Below are positions 16,987 to 25,278 of a stretch of 57,882 nt of DNA, in pieces; within the stretch, counting starts at the first letter, position 1, and every line of letters starts with the position of its first letter. The stretch is taken from contig NZ_VMNX01000026.1 in NCBI RefSeq assembly GCF_009377235.1, positions 1 to 57,882 on the forward strand, in the 5' to 3' direction. The stretch comes from Streptomyces acidicola (GTDB lineage Bacteria > Actinomycetota > Actinomycetes > Streptomycetales > Streptomycetaceae). The position numbers and the translations under genes are program-made. The notes below the pieces were generated by a model. The model saw nothing but the letters and a program-made list of their open reading frames with translations, searched no databases and was not told the origin of the DNA.

Positions 16987-17783
16987 CCCTCCTCGACATA
17001 CACGGCCTGACCATCCGCACGGCGGACGGGCACACCCTCGTCGACGACCTCTCGCTGACCGTCGCGGGCGGCGAACGGCTCGGACTGATCGGCGAGTCGG
17101 GCTCCGGCAAGTCGCTGACCACCCTCGCCGTGCTCGGACTGCTCCCCGACGGCATGACCGTCACCGGCAGCATCGGACTCGCGGGCACCCAGATCGTGGG
17201 CGCCCGCGAGAAACACCTCACGCGGGTGCGTGGCCGGGATGCCGCCATCGTCTTCCAGGAGCCGCTGACCGCGCTCGACCCGCTGATGCGCGTGGGCCGG
17301 CAGATCGCGGAACCCCTCGCCCGGCGGCAGGGCCTGAAGGGCACCGAGCTCCAGCGGGCGGTCACCCGGGCACTGGAGCAGGTACGGCTGCCCGAGCCCG
17401 ACCGCATCGCCCGCGCCTACCCGCACGAGATCTCCGGCGGTCAGCGCCAGCGCGTCGCGCTCGCCATGGCGCTGGCCTGCGAGCCGAAGCTGCTCATCGC
17501 CGACGAGCCGACCACCGCGCTCGACGTGTCCGTGCAGGCGGAGATGCTCGACCTGATCGACACGCTCGTACGCGAACGGGACATGGCCGTCCTCTTCGTC
17601 AGCCATGACCTCGCGGTCGTCGCCCGGGTCACCGACCGCGTCCTGGTCATGAAGGACGGCCGGGCGGTCGAGGAGGGCGACGTCCGCGAGATCGTGCGGC
17701 GACCGCGCGAGGAGTACACCAGAGCACTGGTGGGAAGCGCCCGGCGGCTGGAGTCCGCCCTGGACGCGAGGCGCGCCCGATGA
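16983..17783 (+). CDS. ABC transporter ATP-binding protein (DppD-like)
   Basis: A 266-residue ATPase of the peptide-importer class with Walker A GESGSGKS, signature ISGGQRQR, Walker B LLIADEPTTALD and switch histidine in FVSHDL. The C-terminal region after RRPREEYTRAL is shorter than in DppD/OppD and has no clear iron-sulphur cysteine cluster. It forms a heterodimer with the next ATPase. ATGA overlaps on both sides. Confidence 0.92.
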   Translation: MTLLDIHGLTIRTADGHTLVDDLSLTVAGGERLGLIGESGSGKSLTTLAVLGLLPDGMTVTGSIGLAGTQIVGAREKHLTRVRGRDAAIVFQEPLTALDPLMRVGRQIAEPLARRQGLKGTELQRAVTRALEQVRLPEPDRIARAYPHEISGGQRQRVALAMALACEPKLLIADEPTTALDVSVQAEMLDLIDTLVRERDMAVLFVSHDLAVVARVTDRVLVMKDGRAVEEGDVREIVRRPREEYTRALVGSARRLESALDARRAR

Positions 17784-18592
17784 CATCCGTAGCAGGACCT
17801 GAGGAGCCCGCGGTGACGCCCGAAGTGCAGACGCCCGTGCTGGAGCTGAGCGACACCTCGCTGCGGTACCGGGGGAGTGGCGCCCCGGTCGTCCAGGACG
17901 TCTCGCTCGCCGTCGAGTCCGGCCGGAGCCTCGCCCTCGTCGGCGAGTCGGGCGCGGGCAAGACGACGCTGCTGCGGCTGCTGCTCGGCCTGGCCCGGCC
18001 CACCTCCGGCACCGTGCGCTTCGACGGTGACGCGCTGAGCCTGCGGGACCGCGAGCAGATGCGTCGCTTCCGGCGCAGCGTGCAGTGTGTCTTCCAGGAC
18101 CCGTACTCCTCGCTCGACCCGCGCCGGCGCGTGGGCGGCATCGTCGCCGAGCCGCTTCGCTCGCTCGGTCTCGACACACGGCGTACAGCGGCGCCCAAGG
18201 TGGCCGAGGCGCTCGAGCGGGTCGGGTTGCCGGCCGATGCCGCCGAACGCTATCCGCACGAGTTCTCCGGCGGTCAGCGCCAGCGCATCGCGATCGCCCG
18301 CGCCACCGTGTGCCACCCGAGGGTGCTGCTCGCCGACGAGCCCGTCAGCGCGCTCGACGTCACCACCCGGATCAAGGTGGTCGACCTGCTGGCCGAGCTG
18401 AAGCAGGAGCGCGGCCTCACCCTCGTCATGGTCTCCCACGACCTGTCGGTCGTCGCCTCCCTGTGCGAACGGACCGCCGTCCTCGAACGCGGTGTCGTCG
18501 TCGAACAGGGCGACACCGCCCGGGTGCTGGGCGACCCCGCGCACCCTTACACGCGCCGCCTGATCGACAGCGTGCCGCGGCTGCCCGCCTGA
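17780..18592 (+). CDS. ABC transporter ATP-binding protein (DppF-like)
   Basis: A 270-residue ATPase, last gene of the importer operon. It has Walker A GESGAGKT, FQDPYSSLDPRRRV (Q-loop region), signature FSGGQRQR, Walker B LLADEPVSALD and VSHDL. It carries an unusual extra N-terminal stretch (about 20 residues) before the ATPase fold. A hairpin begins 5 bases after the stop. Confidence 0.92.
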   Translation: MTSVAGPEEPAVTPEVQTPVLELSDTSLRYRGSGAPVVQDVSLAVESGRSLALVGESGAGKTTLLRLLLGLARPTSGTVRFDGDALSLRDREQMRRFRRSVQCVFQDPYSSLDPRRRVGGIVAEPLRSLGLDTRRTAAPKVAEALERVGLPADAAERYPHEFSGGQRQRIAIARATVCHPRVLLADEPVSALDVTTRIKVVDLLAELKQERGLTLVMVSHDLSVVASLCERTAVLERGVVVEQGDTARVLGDPAHPYTRRLIDSVPRLPA

Positions 18593-18597
18593 AGCGG

Positions 18598-18626
18598 CGT
18601 GGGGCAGTGATGCGCCCCGCCCCACG
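18598..18626 (+). terminator. Hairpin after the first ABC importer operon
   Basis: A perfect 8-bp stem, CGTGGGGC with GCCCCACG, and a 13-base loop. It begins 5 bases after the stop codon of the DppF-like gene. No U-tract follows. Confidence 0.6.
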
Positions 18627-18739
18627 GCCTCCGGTCCGCCTCCCCGCCCGGGTCCTGTTGGTCGCGTCGCGGGCAGACGGCCAGGGATGCCCCCTTCCAC
18701 AGCCAGGTATCCCTAGGCTGTAGGCGAGGAGGACCTGCC

Positions 18740-20014
18740 ATGTCTGCTGCCGGCTCCGCCGCCCACCACGAAACCGTCTACGACCGCCGCAGGCTGCGTC
18801 AGTGGCTCGCCGGGGAGGCCAGAGCGGACGGGGTCACGCGCCGCGGGTTGCTCACCCTGCTCGCCGCGACCGCTGCCACCGCCACCACGCTCTGTACGAC
18901 ACCTGCGGCCGGCGCCGCCGACTCACCGATCGTCAAGCCGTTGCCTCCCGAGTGGTTCATTCGGCGCGGCACCAACGCCGAGACCCGCTGGGAGGCGCTG
19001 CGCGGAACCGGCCACCGCACTCCCAACGAGCTGTTCTTCGTCCGCAACCACACGGCGACGCCCGTCCTGGACGCCGACGACTGGCGGCTGAGGCTCTGGG
19101 GTGACGGACTGCGCGGCGCGCCCGGCGAGGACACACCGGTCGAGTTCGGGTACGACGACCTGCGAGCCCTGCCCTCCGTCACCCGTACCGTGTTCGTCGA
19201 GTGCGCCGGAAACGGACGCAGCTTCTACACGACGCAGCAGGGCGAGGCGGTCACCGGCACCGCCTGGACGCTGGGGGCGGTCGGCGTGGCCCGCTGGCGC
19301 GGGGTGCGCCTGGCCGACGTGCTGCGCAAGGCCGGGCTGTCCCCGCACGCCGTGGACGTGCAGCCGCGCGGCCTGGACGCCGAGTTCGTCAGCGAGGGCG
19401 AGAACCTCGGCCGGGTGCGGCGGCCGCTGCCGCTGGCCAAGGCGTTGGACGACGTGCTGCTCGCGTACGAGATGAACGGCGAGCCGCTGCCGTACGACCA
19501 CGGGTATCCGGTGCGGGTGCTGGTGCCGTCGTGGGTGGGGATCGCGTCGATCAAGTGGGTCGGCGACATCGAGGTGTCCGCCCAGCCGCTGTACTCGCCG
19601 TGGAACACCACGTTCTACCGGCTGTTCGGCTCCGCGTACCCGGAGGAGGGCAGCGCACCGCTCACCCGGCAGACCCCCAAGAGCGCCTTCGAGCTGGCGA
19701 GCGGCGCGCGGTTCACGGTGGGCGACGGGCAGGTGCTGCACGGCCGGTCCTGGTCGGGCACGGGAGCCGTCGCGCGCGTCGACGTCAGCACCGACGACGG
19801 GGCGAGCTGGCGGCCCGCCCGCCTCCACGACCGGCCGCGTGCCGGCACCTGGACGCGCTGGTCCCTCCCGTGGACGCCCGAAACGCCCGGCGCGACGCAC
19901 CTGCTGGCCCGCGCCACCGACACGGCGGGCCGCACCCAGCCGGTCACCGCGGCGCCCAACACACAGGGCTATCTGTTCGACGCGGTGGTGCGGCATCCGG
20001 TGACGGTGACATAG
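18740..20014 (+). CDS. Sulfite-oxidase-like molybdopterin enzyme, Tat-exported
   Basis: A 424-residue oxidoreductase of the sulfite oxidase family. The N-terminus has a twin-arginine signal (TRRGLLTLLAATAATATT, arginines 34-35), so export in folded form is expected. The Moco domain includes the cofactor cysteine at about 155 (FVECAGNGRS) and substrate-site regions such as VRVLVPSWVGIASIKWV. The C-terminal part (from about 310) is the immunoglobulin-like dimerisation domain (RVDVSTDDGASWRPA). There is no heme domain, so it is the prokaryotic SorA/YedY-like type. The start has AGGAGG 7 bases upstream. Its TAG stop uses two bases of the MITE-like repeat that follows. Confidence 0.88.
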   Translation: MSAAGSAAHHETVYDRRRLRQWLAGEARADGVTRRGLLTLLAATAATATTLCTTPAAGAADSPIVKPLPPEWFIRRGTNAETRWEALRGTGHRTPNELFFVRNHTATPVLDADDWRLRLWGDGLRGAPGEDTPVEFGYDDLRALPSVTRTVFVECAGNGRSFYTTQQGEAVTGTAWTLGAVGVARWRGVRLADVLRKAGLSPHAVDVQPRGLDAEFVSEGENLGRVRRPLPLAKALDDVLLAYEMNGEPLPYDHGYPVRVLVPSWVGIASIKWVGDIEVSAQPLYSPWNTTFYRLFGSAYPEEGSAPLTRQTPKSAFELASGARFTVGDGQVLHGRSWSGTGAVARVDVSTDDGASWRPARLHDRPRAGTWTRWSLPWTPETPGATHLLARATDTAGRTQPVTAAPNTQGYLFDAVVRHPVTVT

Positions 20015-20242
20015 GGCCTGTGTGAGGTTGTGATCTGGGCTCGCGGGGCGTGGCACACACTCCCCCACTGCCAAAGGGCGTGGGGGGACCCCCAGCCGCG
20101 TTGCCGAAACGCCCACGTGGCTCCTCCCCCACGCTCGGCTTCGCTCACGCGGGGGCACCCCCATCGAGGGCGCTCCGGCGCCTTGCGATCGCACGCACCA
20201 CGCCCCGCTCCCTGATCCAGATCACAACCCCACACAGGCCCT
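20013..20242. mobile_element. MITE-like inverted-repeat element
   Basis: About 230 bp bounded by 26-bp inverted repeats with a single mismatch (20013-20038 and 20217-20242, AGGGCCTGTGTG.GGTTGTGATCTGG). The repeats extend inward with a shared 11-bp GCGGGGCGTGG block (20043-20053 and 20198-20208). No coding frame lies inside; the middle contains further GC-rich hairpins. This is the form of a non-autonomous element moved by a transposase in trans. No clear target duplication is visible. It lies between convergent genes and could also act as a strong bidirectional terminator. Confidence 0.6.
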
Positions 20243-20282
20243 GACGCCGTCGCGCCGTGTGCGCCGTGCCCGGCGAGGGCGG

Positions 20283-20318
20283 GTCGGTCACACCGGAGTG
20301 GTCGGTCACACCGGAGTG
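20283..20318. repeat. 18-bp perfect tandem duplication at deoR-type stop
   Basis: GTCGGTCACACCGGAGTG occurs twice head to tail (20283-20300 and 20301-20318). The duplication spans the stop codon of the DeoR-family gene and repeats it, so the protein end is unchanged. Confidence 0.9.
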
Positions 20319-21103
20319 ACGGAGTGCCACTGCGGTTCGGTCACGACCGTGATCACACCCCGGGCACGCAACGCCTCCAGAACGCCCGGTTCGGCGTCCA
20401 CGTCGGTCACCAGGGTCCAGCCCTCGCCCAACGGCGTCCAGGTGTGGAAGGGCCGGCGCCCCAACTTCGCCGAATGCGCGAGGACATACACATGGTCGGC
20501 ACGCGCGGCCATCAGCTCCTTGAGGCGTGTCTGCCGCAGATCCGCCTCGCAGATGCCGAGTTCGGGTGAGATGCCGTCCGTGCCGAGGAACACCCGGTCG
20601 AACGTCATCCGCTCCAGGGCCGCCTCCGTCAGCGGACCCACGAAGCCCTGGCTGAGTGGGCGGAGTGTACCGCCAAGGCACTCGACGTGGACGGTCTCCA
20701 CATCGGCGAGCGCCTGCAGCGCGGTCAGCCCGGTCGTCGCCACCGTGACGTCCTCCGCGGTGCGCAACTCGTGCGCGAGCGCACCGACCGTCGAGCCCGC
20801 GTCCAGCAGCAGCGTCTCACCGGGCCGCACCTGCTCGGCGGCCCACCGTGCGATGGCCTGCTTCGCCTCGAACGCCTCACCGGTCCGCTGCCGCAGCGAC
20901 GCCTCGGGGTGGGCGGACAGCGCCATCGCACCTCCGTAGGTCCGGGCGAGCCGCCCGTCGGTGGTGAGTTTCGCCAGGTCACGGCGGATGGTGGAGGCCG
21001 TCACCCCGAACAGCTGCGAGAGCTCGTCGACGCTCGCCAGACCGGTGGTGGTGGCGAGGTGGACGATCTGGTCGCGCCGCGCCTTCGATCCGATCGCAGA
21101 CAT
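20306..21103 (-). CDS. DeoR/GlpR family transcriptional repressor
   Basis: A 265-residue sugar-phosphate-responsive regulator. The N-terminal HTH is standard: KARRDQIVHLA, VDELSQLFGVTASTIRRDLAKL, RLARTYGGAM. The C-terminal DeoRC sensor domain has LLLDAGSTVGALAHEL and VFLGTDGISPELGI, which bind phosphorylated intermediates in this family. It is the third gene of the leftward kinase-PdxA-DeoR unit, 58 bases after the PdxA gene. It most likely controls the divergent promoter region at 23.46-23.69 kb, with a pathway intermediate (perhaps a phosphorylated four-carbon acid) as inducer. AAGGA lies just before the ATG. Confidence 0.92.
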   Translation of the reverse strand: MSAIGSKARRDQIVHLATTTGLASVDELSQLFGVTASTIRRDLAKLTTDGRLARTYGGAMALSAHPEASLRQRTGEAFEAKQAIARWAAEQVRPGETLLLDAGSTVGALAHELRTAEDVTVATTGLTALQALADVETVHVECLGGTLRPLSQGFVGPLTEAALERMTFDRVFLGTDGISPELGICEADLRQTRLKELMAARADHVYVLAHSAKLGRRPFHTWTPLGEGWTLVTDVDAEPGVLEALRARGVITVVTEPQWHSVTPV

Positions 21104-21161
21104 CAGTCCTTACGTCCTCTGGTGCCTCGTGGTGCCACGGATTGAGTGGACGACCGGGTGG

Positions 21162-22214
21162 TCAGCGGGCAGCCGGAGCGGTCGACATCTCGGCGGCCTG
21201 GCGCAGGGCCTCGACCATGCTACCGGCGTCGGCACGCCCCGTCCCCGCGATGTCGAACGCCGTGCCGTGGTCAACGGACGTCCGGATCACGGGCAGTCCG
21301 ACCGTCAGGTTGACCCCGGCCTCGATGCCGAGCACCTTGACCGGACCGTGGCCCTGGTCGTGGTACATCGCCACGATCAGGTCGTAGTCCCCGCGGGAGG
21401 CGAGGAAGAACGCGGTGTCGGCCGGGAGCGGCCCCCGGGCGTCGATGCCGTCGGCGCGCAGTACCTCCAGCGCCGGGACGATCTTCTCGTCCTCCTCGCC
21501 GTACCCGAACAGCCCGTTCTCGCCCGCGTGCGGGTTGATACCGCAGACACCGATCCGGGGCTGCGGAACTCCTGCGCGCACCATCGCCTCGTGGCCCCGC
21601 CGCACCGTGCGCTCGACGAGTCCGGGCTCGATGCGGTTGACGGCGTCGATCAGACCGATGTGGGTGGTGACGTGGATGACCTTCACCTTCGGGGTGGACA
21701 GCATCATCGACACCTCCTCCACGCCGGTGAGGTGGGCGAGGAGTTCGGTGTGCCCGGGGTAGAGGTGGCCCGCCGCGTGCAGCGCCTCCTTGTTGAGGGG
21801 CGCCGTGCAGATGCCCTGCACGTCACCGCGCATCGCCAACTCGGCGGCGACTCGCACATAGTGGTACGCGGCGTCGCCGGCCTTCGGGGACAGCTTTCCC
21901 CACGGCAGGTCGGCCGGGAGCAGGGCGAGGTCGATGACATTGACGCGGCCCGGTGTGAACTCGGCCTGTGCCGGGCTCTCCACGGGCACGATCGTGCAGT
22001 CGACGCCGACGAGGCGGGCGGCCTGGCGCAGCCGTTCGGCGTCGCCGACGACCACCGGACGGCAGTCGCGGAGCGTGTTGGGGTGCAGCAGCGCCGGGAC
22101 CACGACCTCCGGTCCGATACCGGCGCCGTCGCCCATGGTCACCGCGATGACCGGGAGCGCACGTGGGGTGGCGCCGGTCCGGTCGGTGGTGGCGGCGGTG
22201 GGAGCTGCGTTCAC
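21162..22214 (-). CDS. pdxA2: PdxA-family 4-phospho-acid-sugar dehydrogenase
   Basis: A 350-residue NAD-dependent oxidative decarboxylase of the PdxA family. It has VTMGDGAGIGPEVV at the start, metal-ligand histidines in YPGHTELLAHL, GINPHAGENGLFG and AMYHDQGHGPVK, and TAPLNKEA. True vitamin-B6 PdxA acts on 4-phosphohydroxy-threonine. PdxA2 enzymes next to a DUF1537 kinase instead oxidise 4-phospho-D-threonate or -erythronate to dihydroxyacetone phosphate and CO2, and that gene pair is exactly what is seen here. The GTG at 22214 has AAGGAGA upstream and overlaps the kinase stop (GTGA). The substrate stereochemistry cannot be read from sequence. Confidence 0.88.
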   Translation of the reverse strand: MNAAPTAATTDRTGATPRALPVIAVTMGDGAGIGPEVVVPALLHPNTLRDCRPVVVGDAERLRQAARLVGVDCTIVPVESPAQAEFTPGRVNVIDLALLPADLPWGKLSPKAGDAAYHYVRVAAELAMRGDVQGICTAPLNKEALHAAGHLYPGHTELLAHLTGVEEVSMMLSTPKVKVIHVTTHIGLIDAVNRIEPGLVERTVRRGHEAMVRAGVPQPRIGVCGINPHAGENGLFGYGEEDEKIVPALEVLRADGIDARGPLPADTAFFLASRGDYDLIVAMYHDQGHGPVKVLGIEAGVNLTVGLPVIRTSVDHGTAFDIAGTGRADAGSMVEALRQAAEMSTAPAAR

Positions 22215-23455
22215 GGGGCTTCTCCTTGAAGGCTGGATGGTACGAGGTGCACGGGGGCGGGGTGCGGGGGTTCGGGGCGCAGGGCCCGAGCGATGCGTGA
22301 CAGCGAGTCGGCCTCGCCGAAGCTGCCGGGGCGGGTGACGACGGAACGGCCGTCCGGGGCGTGGGAGTGGACGGCGCCGTGGTGGATCTGGGCGACGGGT
22401 CGCAGCTGTGTGATGCGCAGGGCGTCCAGGACGCGGCGGGCGGTCTCGCCCCCGGTGAGAACGAGGTCGCTGTCGCCCGCCACGCCGGCGACGGCCGAGG
22501 CGAGCGCGGTGACGAGCTCGCGGGAGGAGGCGGGGGAAACGGGTCCGGTGAGGCTGACGACGGTGATGCCATTCGGTGTGATGTCCGGACGGCGGGTCGG
22601 GGAGCCCGTGAGCTCGCCGGGGGAGAGGGGCACGTGCCGGGCACCCACGGCGGTGAGCCGTGCGATCTGCTCGGCGGCGGTGGGCTCGGCGGTACCGACC
22701 ACGACCAAAAGCGGCCGCTCCGCTGTGCCGTTGGGGTGGGGCGTCGTTGTCTCCGCGGTCGGCGCGAGCTGTCGGCCCAGCGCGGCGGCGAGCCCGCCTG
22801 TGCCCAACATTCTTACGTCCGGCCCGAGTTCGTGGGCCGCCCCGGCGATCAGGTTCAGGTCCTCGTCCGTCTCCGCGTCGCACACCGGGTGCTGTCCCTG
22901 CGCGAAACACGCACGCAGATGATCGGCGAGCGCACCACCGCGTACGACGGACAGCGGGACGAGTGCCGTCGGTACGCCGTCCAGCGCGTGGGAGACGGAC
23001 CGGGGCGGGGGACGGCCCTCGGCCCGCCAGGCGTCCGTGGTGTGCAGCGGGACTCCCCGCAGGTGCACGACCCCCGCGCGCACGGTACGGCCCGCGACCG
23101 GCAGCGCGGGCGCGATCACCACACCCCGGGCCCCGGCCGCGTACGCGGCGGTCTCGGCGGCGAGATTGCCGCGCAGCAGCGAGTCCACCTTCTTGAACAG
23201 CACTCCGTCAGGGGAGGCGCCCGCGGCGACGGCGGCCTGCACCGAGCGCGCGGCACGGTCGGCGGGCAGCTGCCGGCTGTCGAGGTCGAGCACGACGCAC
23301 TCACCCGCGGTGGGGAGTACGGCGGACCCGTCCTCGGCACGGGGGCCACCGGCGGGCGCCCCCAGCACGATCCGGCTCGGCAGACGCAGCGCCATCGCGG
23401 TCTCCGCGGCACCCGACAGATCGTCGGCGAGCGCGAGCACACGATGAAGGGACAC
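22211..23455 (-). CDS. Four-carbon acid sugar kinase (DUF1537)
   Basis: A 414-residue ATP-dependent kinase of the DUF1537 (OtnK/DtnK/DenK) family. The N-terminal substrate domain has ALADDLSGAAETA (family DDLTGA) and FKKVDSLLRGNL (family KKxDSTLRGN). The C-terminal nucleotide-binding part has VLTGGETARRVLDAL and ends with an alternating Pro/His tail. Such kinases phosphorylate D-threonate, D-erythronate, L-threonate or 3-oxo-tetronate at O4. I chose GTG 23455 because GAGGAGG lies 7 bases upstream; an ATG further upstream in frame lacks such a site. It is the first gene of the leftward unit and is translationally coupled to the PdxA gene. Confidence 0.9.
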   Translation of the reverse strand: MSLHRVLALADDLSGAAETAMALRLPSRIVLGAPAGGPRAEDGSAVLPTAGECVVLDLDSRQLPADRAARSVQAAVAAGASPDGVLFKKVDSLLRGNLAAETAAYAAGARGVVIAPALPVAGRTVRAGVVHLRGVPLHTTDAWRAEGRPPPRSVSHALDGVPTALVPLSVVRGGALADHLRACFAQGQHPVCDAETDEDLNLIAGAAHELGPDVRMLGTGGLAAALGRQLAPTAETTTPHPNGTAERPLLVVVGTAEPTAAEQIARLTAVGARHVPLSPGELTGSPTRRPDITPNGITVVSLTGPVSPASSRELVTALASAVAGVAGDSDLVLTGGETARRVLDALRITQLRPVAQIHHGAVHSHAPDGRSVVTRPGSFGEADSLSRIARALRPEPPHPAPVHLVPSSLQGEAP

Positions 23456-23685
23456 GGGAACCTCCTCGGACGACCGGGACGGCCTCTCGGGCACCGATGA
23501 TGACATGAGTTGCGTGATTCGCGCGAGACCCCTTGCGCACTTCGCGCAGCCGTGCCACCTTTTCCGGCGCGACACCTGTTGGTCGCCCGCCGGACCGGAG
23601 CAGCCCGGCCGGCCCGGCACACCACGTGCCGGGCCGGGTGGGAACAGCCGGAGCCGGTCGCCCACGGAAAGCAAGAAGGTCGACG
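23456..23685. promoter_or_regulatory. Divergent control region of the acid-sugar locus
   Basis: This 230-bp space drives the leftward kinase-PdxA-DeoR unit and the rightward importer/catabolic operon. It contains the direct repeats described separately at 23510-23549. No clear -35/-10 pair stands out. Confidence 0.6.
23510..23549. promoter_or_regulatory. Direct repeats, candidate DeoR operator
   Basis: TTGCGTGATTCGCGCGA (23510-23526) and TTGCGCACTTCGCGCAG (23533-23549) match at 12 of 17 positions and start 23 bp apart, about two helical turns. The second also contains an inverted repeat, TGCGC with GCGCA. Direct-repeat operators are usual for DeoR-family repressors, and this family's regulator gene ends the leftward unit. 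Inference from position and pattern. Confidence 0.5.
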
Positions 23686-25275
23686 ATGACCCCATCTCCC
23701 CAGAGCGCACCCCCCGAGCACGAGCCGCCGAGCCGCCGCACCCTGTTGCGCTGGGGCGCCCTCGGCGGAACCGGGCTCGCCCTAGGCCCCCTCACCGCGT
23801 GCGCCGGACCCACCGGAGCCCCCGGCCCCGGCACCCTCACCCTCGGCCTGAACCGCTCACTGGTGAGCCTGGACAACAAGCTCAACCAGTTCGACGCGGC
23901 CGTCACCGTGCAGCGCGCCGTCCGCCAGGCCCTCACCCGCATCGGCCCCCGCATGAAGGTCCAGCACGTCCTCGCCGACCGCTTCGAGATGACGGAGCCC
24001 ACCGCGTGGACGGTCCGTCTGCGCGAGGGCGTCCGCTACTCCGACGGCAGCCCCGTCACCGTCGAGGACGTCGCGACAGCCCTGCGCATGTACGCCAAGG
24101 TCAACGGCTCCTTCCTCCTCGGGCTGTTCCCTGAACTGCCCACCGTCGAGCCGACCGGCGAGCGCACCTTCCGGCTGCGCACCGAACGCCCTGTGCCCAT
24201 CCTCGACCGCCTGATGGCCAACATCCACATCACCCCGGCCGCCGCCAACCGCCCCGAGGAACTCCAGAGCGGCCTCGGCTCCGGCCCGTACCGGGTGGTG
24301 AAGGCCAACAGCGGCGCGGGCGAGTACACCCTCGCTCGCAACACCAAGTACTGGGGACCCCGGCCGCACATCGACACCGTCCGCGTCCGCTTCGTACCCG
24401 AGGAGGCCAGCCGGGTCATCGCCCTGCGCAGCGGCGAGCTGGACGTCGTCGACACCCTCACGCCCGACTCGGCCGAACAGCTCACCGGCCTGCCCGGCGT
24501 CACCGTCCAGGAGACCTCCGGCGTCCGCATCTGCCAGCTCTTCTTCAACTTCCGCAAACCCAAGGGGCATCCGCTCGCCGACCCCCGCGTCCGCCGCGCC
24601 CTGACATACGCCATCGACGGCGAGTCCCTCATCCGCGACGTCCTCACCGACTCCGTCGAACAGGTCGACGGCGTGGTCCCCCTCGCCCTCGTAGGCGCGG
24701 CCCGTACCGGCTCGTACGCCTACGACCCCGCGAAGGCGAAGTCCTTGCTGAAGTCGCTGGGCGCGGACGACATACGGATCACAATCATCTGGGAATCGGG
24801 TGAGTTCGCCGCCGACACCTCCGTTATGGAGGCCGTGGTCAATATGTTCCAGGACATCGGCGTCCGTGCCCGGCTCCAGCAGTTCCAGCCGGGCGGCGAC
24901 ATCCTGAAGTGGCGTCAGGGACGCGCCGGCGACTGGGACGTCATCGGCAACGGCTTCGGCAGCCCCACCGGCCAGGCCCTCACCACCCTCCAGGGCATGT
25001 ACGCCGGCACGGCCGAGAAGGAACGCACTCGCGACACCTACATGGGCTACGTCGTCCCGCGCATCGAGCAGCAGCTCTCCGACGCGGCCACCGAGGTCGA
25101 CGCCCCGGAGCGGAACAAGAAGCTTGCCGCCGTGCAGCAGGCCATCTGGGACACCTGGCCCTGCCTGTGGGCGTTCGCGCCGAAGACCCTCCTCGCACGC
25201 CGCGACCGCGTGCGCGACCTGAGCCTGCTGACGCTCAACTCGTACGACCTGTCCGCCGTACGGCTGGAGGGCTGA
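23686..25275 (+). CDS. Peptide/opine-type ABC transporter substrate-binding lipoprotein
   Basis: A 529-residue SBP_bac_5 family protein. The N-terminus has a twin-arginine signal (SRRTLLRWGALG, arginines 17-18) ending in a lipobox with Cys 39 (LTACAG), so it is a predicted Tat-exported lipoprotein. The body has family motifs: VRYSDGSPVTVEDVATALRMY and HPLADPRVRRALTYAIDGE (given in shorter parts). ATG 23686 follows AGAAGG; longer in-frame starts run into the control region. It is the first gene of a ten-gene rightward unit. The ligand is expected to be the substrate of the catabolic enzymes downstream, perhaps a glycoside or acid-sugar conjugate. Confidence 0.9.
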   Translation: MTPSPQSAPPEHEPPSRRTLLRWGALGGTGLALGPLTACAGPTGAPGPGTLTLGLNRSLVSLDNKLNQFDAAVTVQRAVRQALTRIGPRMKVQHVLADRFEMTEPTAWTVRLREGVRYSDGSPVTVEDVATALRMYAKVNGSFLLGLFPELPTVEPTGERTFRLRTERPVPILDRLMANIHITPAAANRPEELQSGLGSGPYRVVKANSGAGEYTLARNTKYWGPRPHIDTVRVRFVPEEASRVIALRSGELDVVDTLTPDSAEQLTGLPGVTVQETSGVRICQLFFNFRKPKGHPLADPRVRRALTYAIDGESLIRDVLTDSVEQVDGVVPLALVGAARTGSYAYDPAKAKSLLKSLGADDIRITIIWESGEFAADTSVMEAVVNMFQDIGVRARLQQFQPGGDILKWRQGRAGDWDVIGNGFGSPTGQALTTLQGMYAGTAEKERTRDTYMGYVVPRIEQQLSDAATEVDAPERNKKLAAVQQAIWDTWPCLWAFAPKTLLARRDRVRDLSLLTLNSYDLSAVRLEG

Positions 25276-25278
25276 CCC

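Noticed and set aside
20243..20282. Possible target-site duplication of the MITE-like element
   Set aside because: The bases outside the two ends (CAT on the left, GAC on the right) do not match, and no shifted boundary gives a convincing repeat.
21162..22214. Vitamin B6 biosynthesis role for the PdxA-family gene
   Set aside because: Its operon partner is a DUF1537 kinase and its neighbours are catabolic. Streptomycetes are expected to make B6 by the PdxS/PdxT route, so the PdxA2 assignment fits better.
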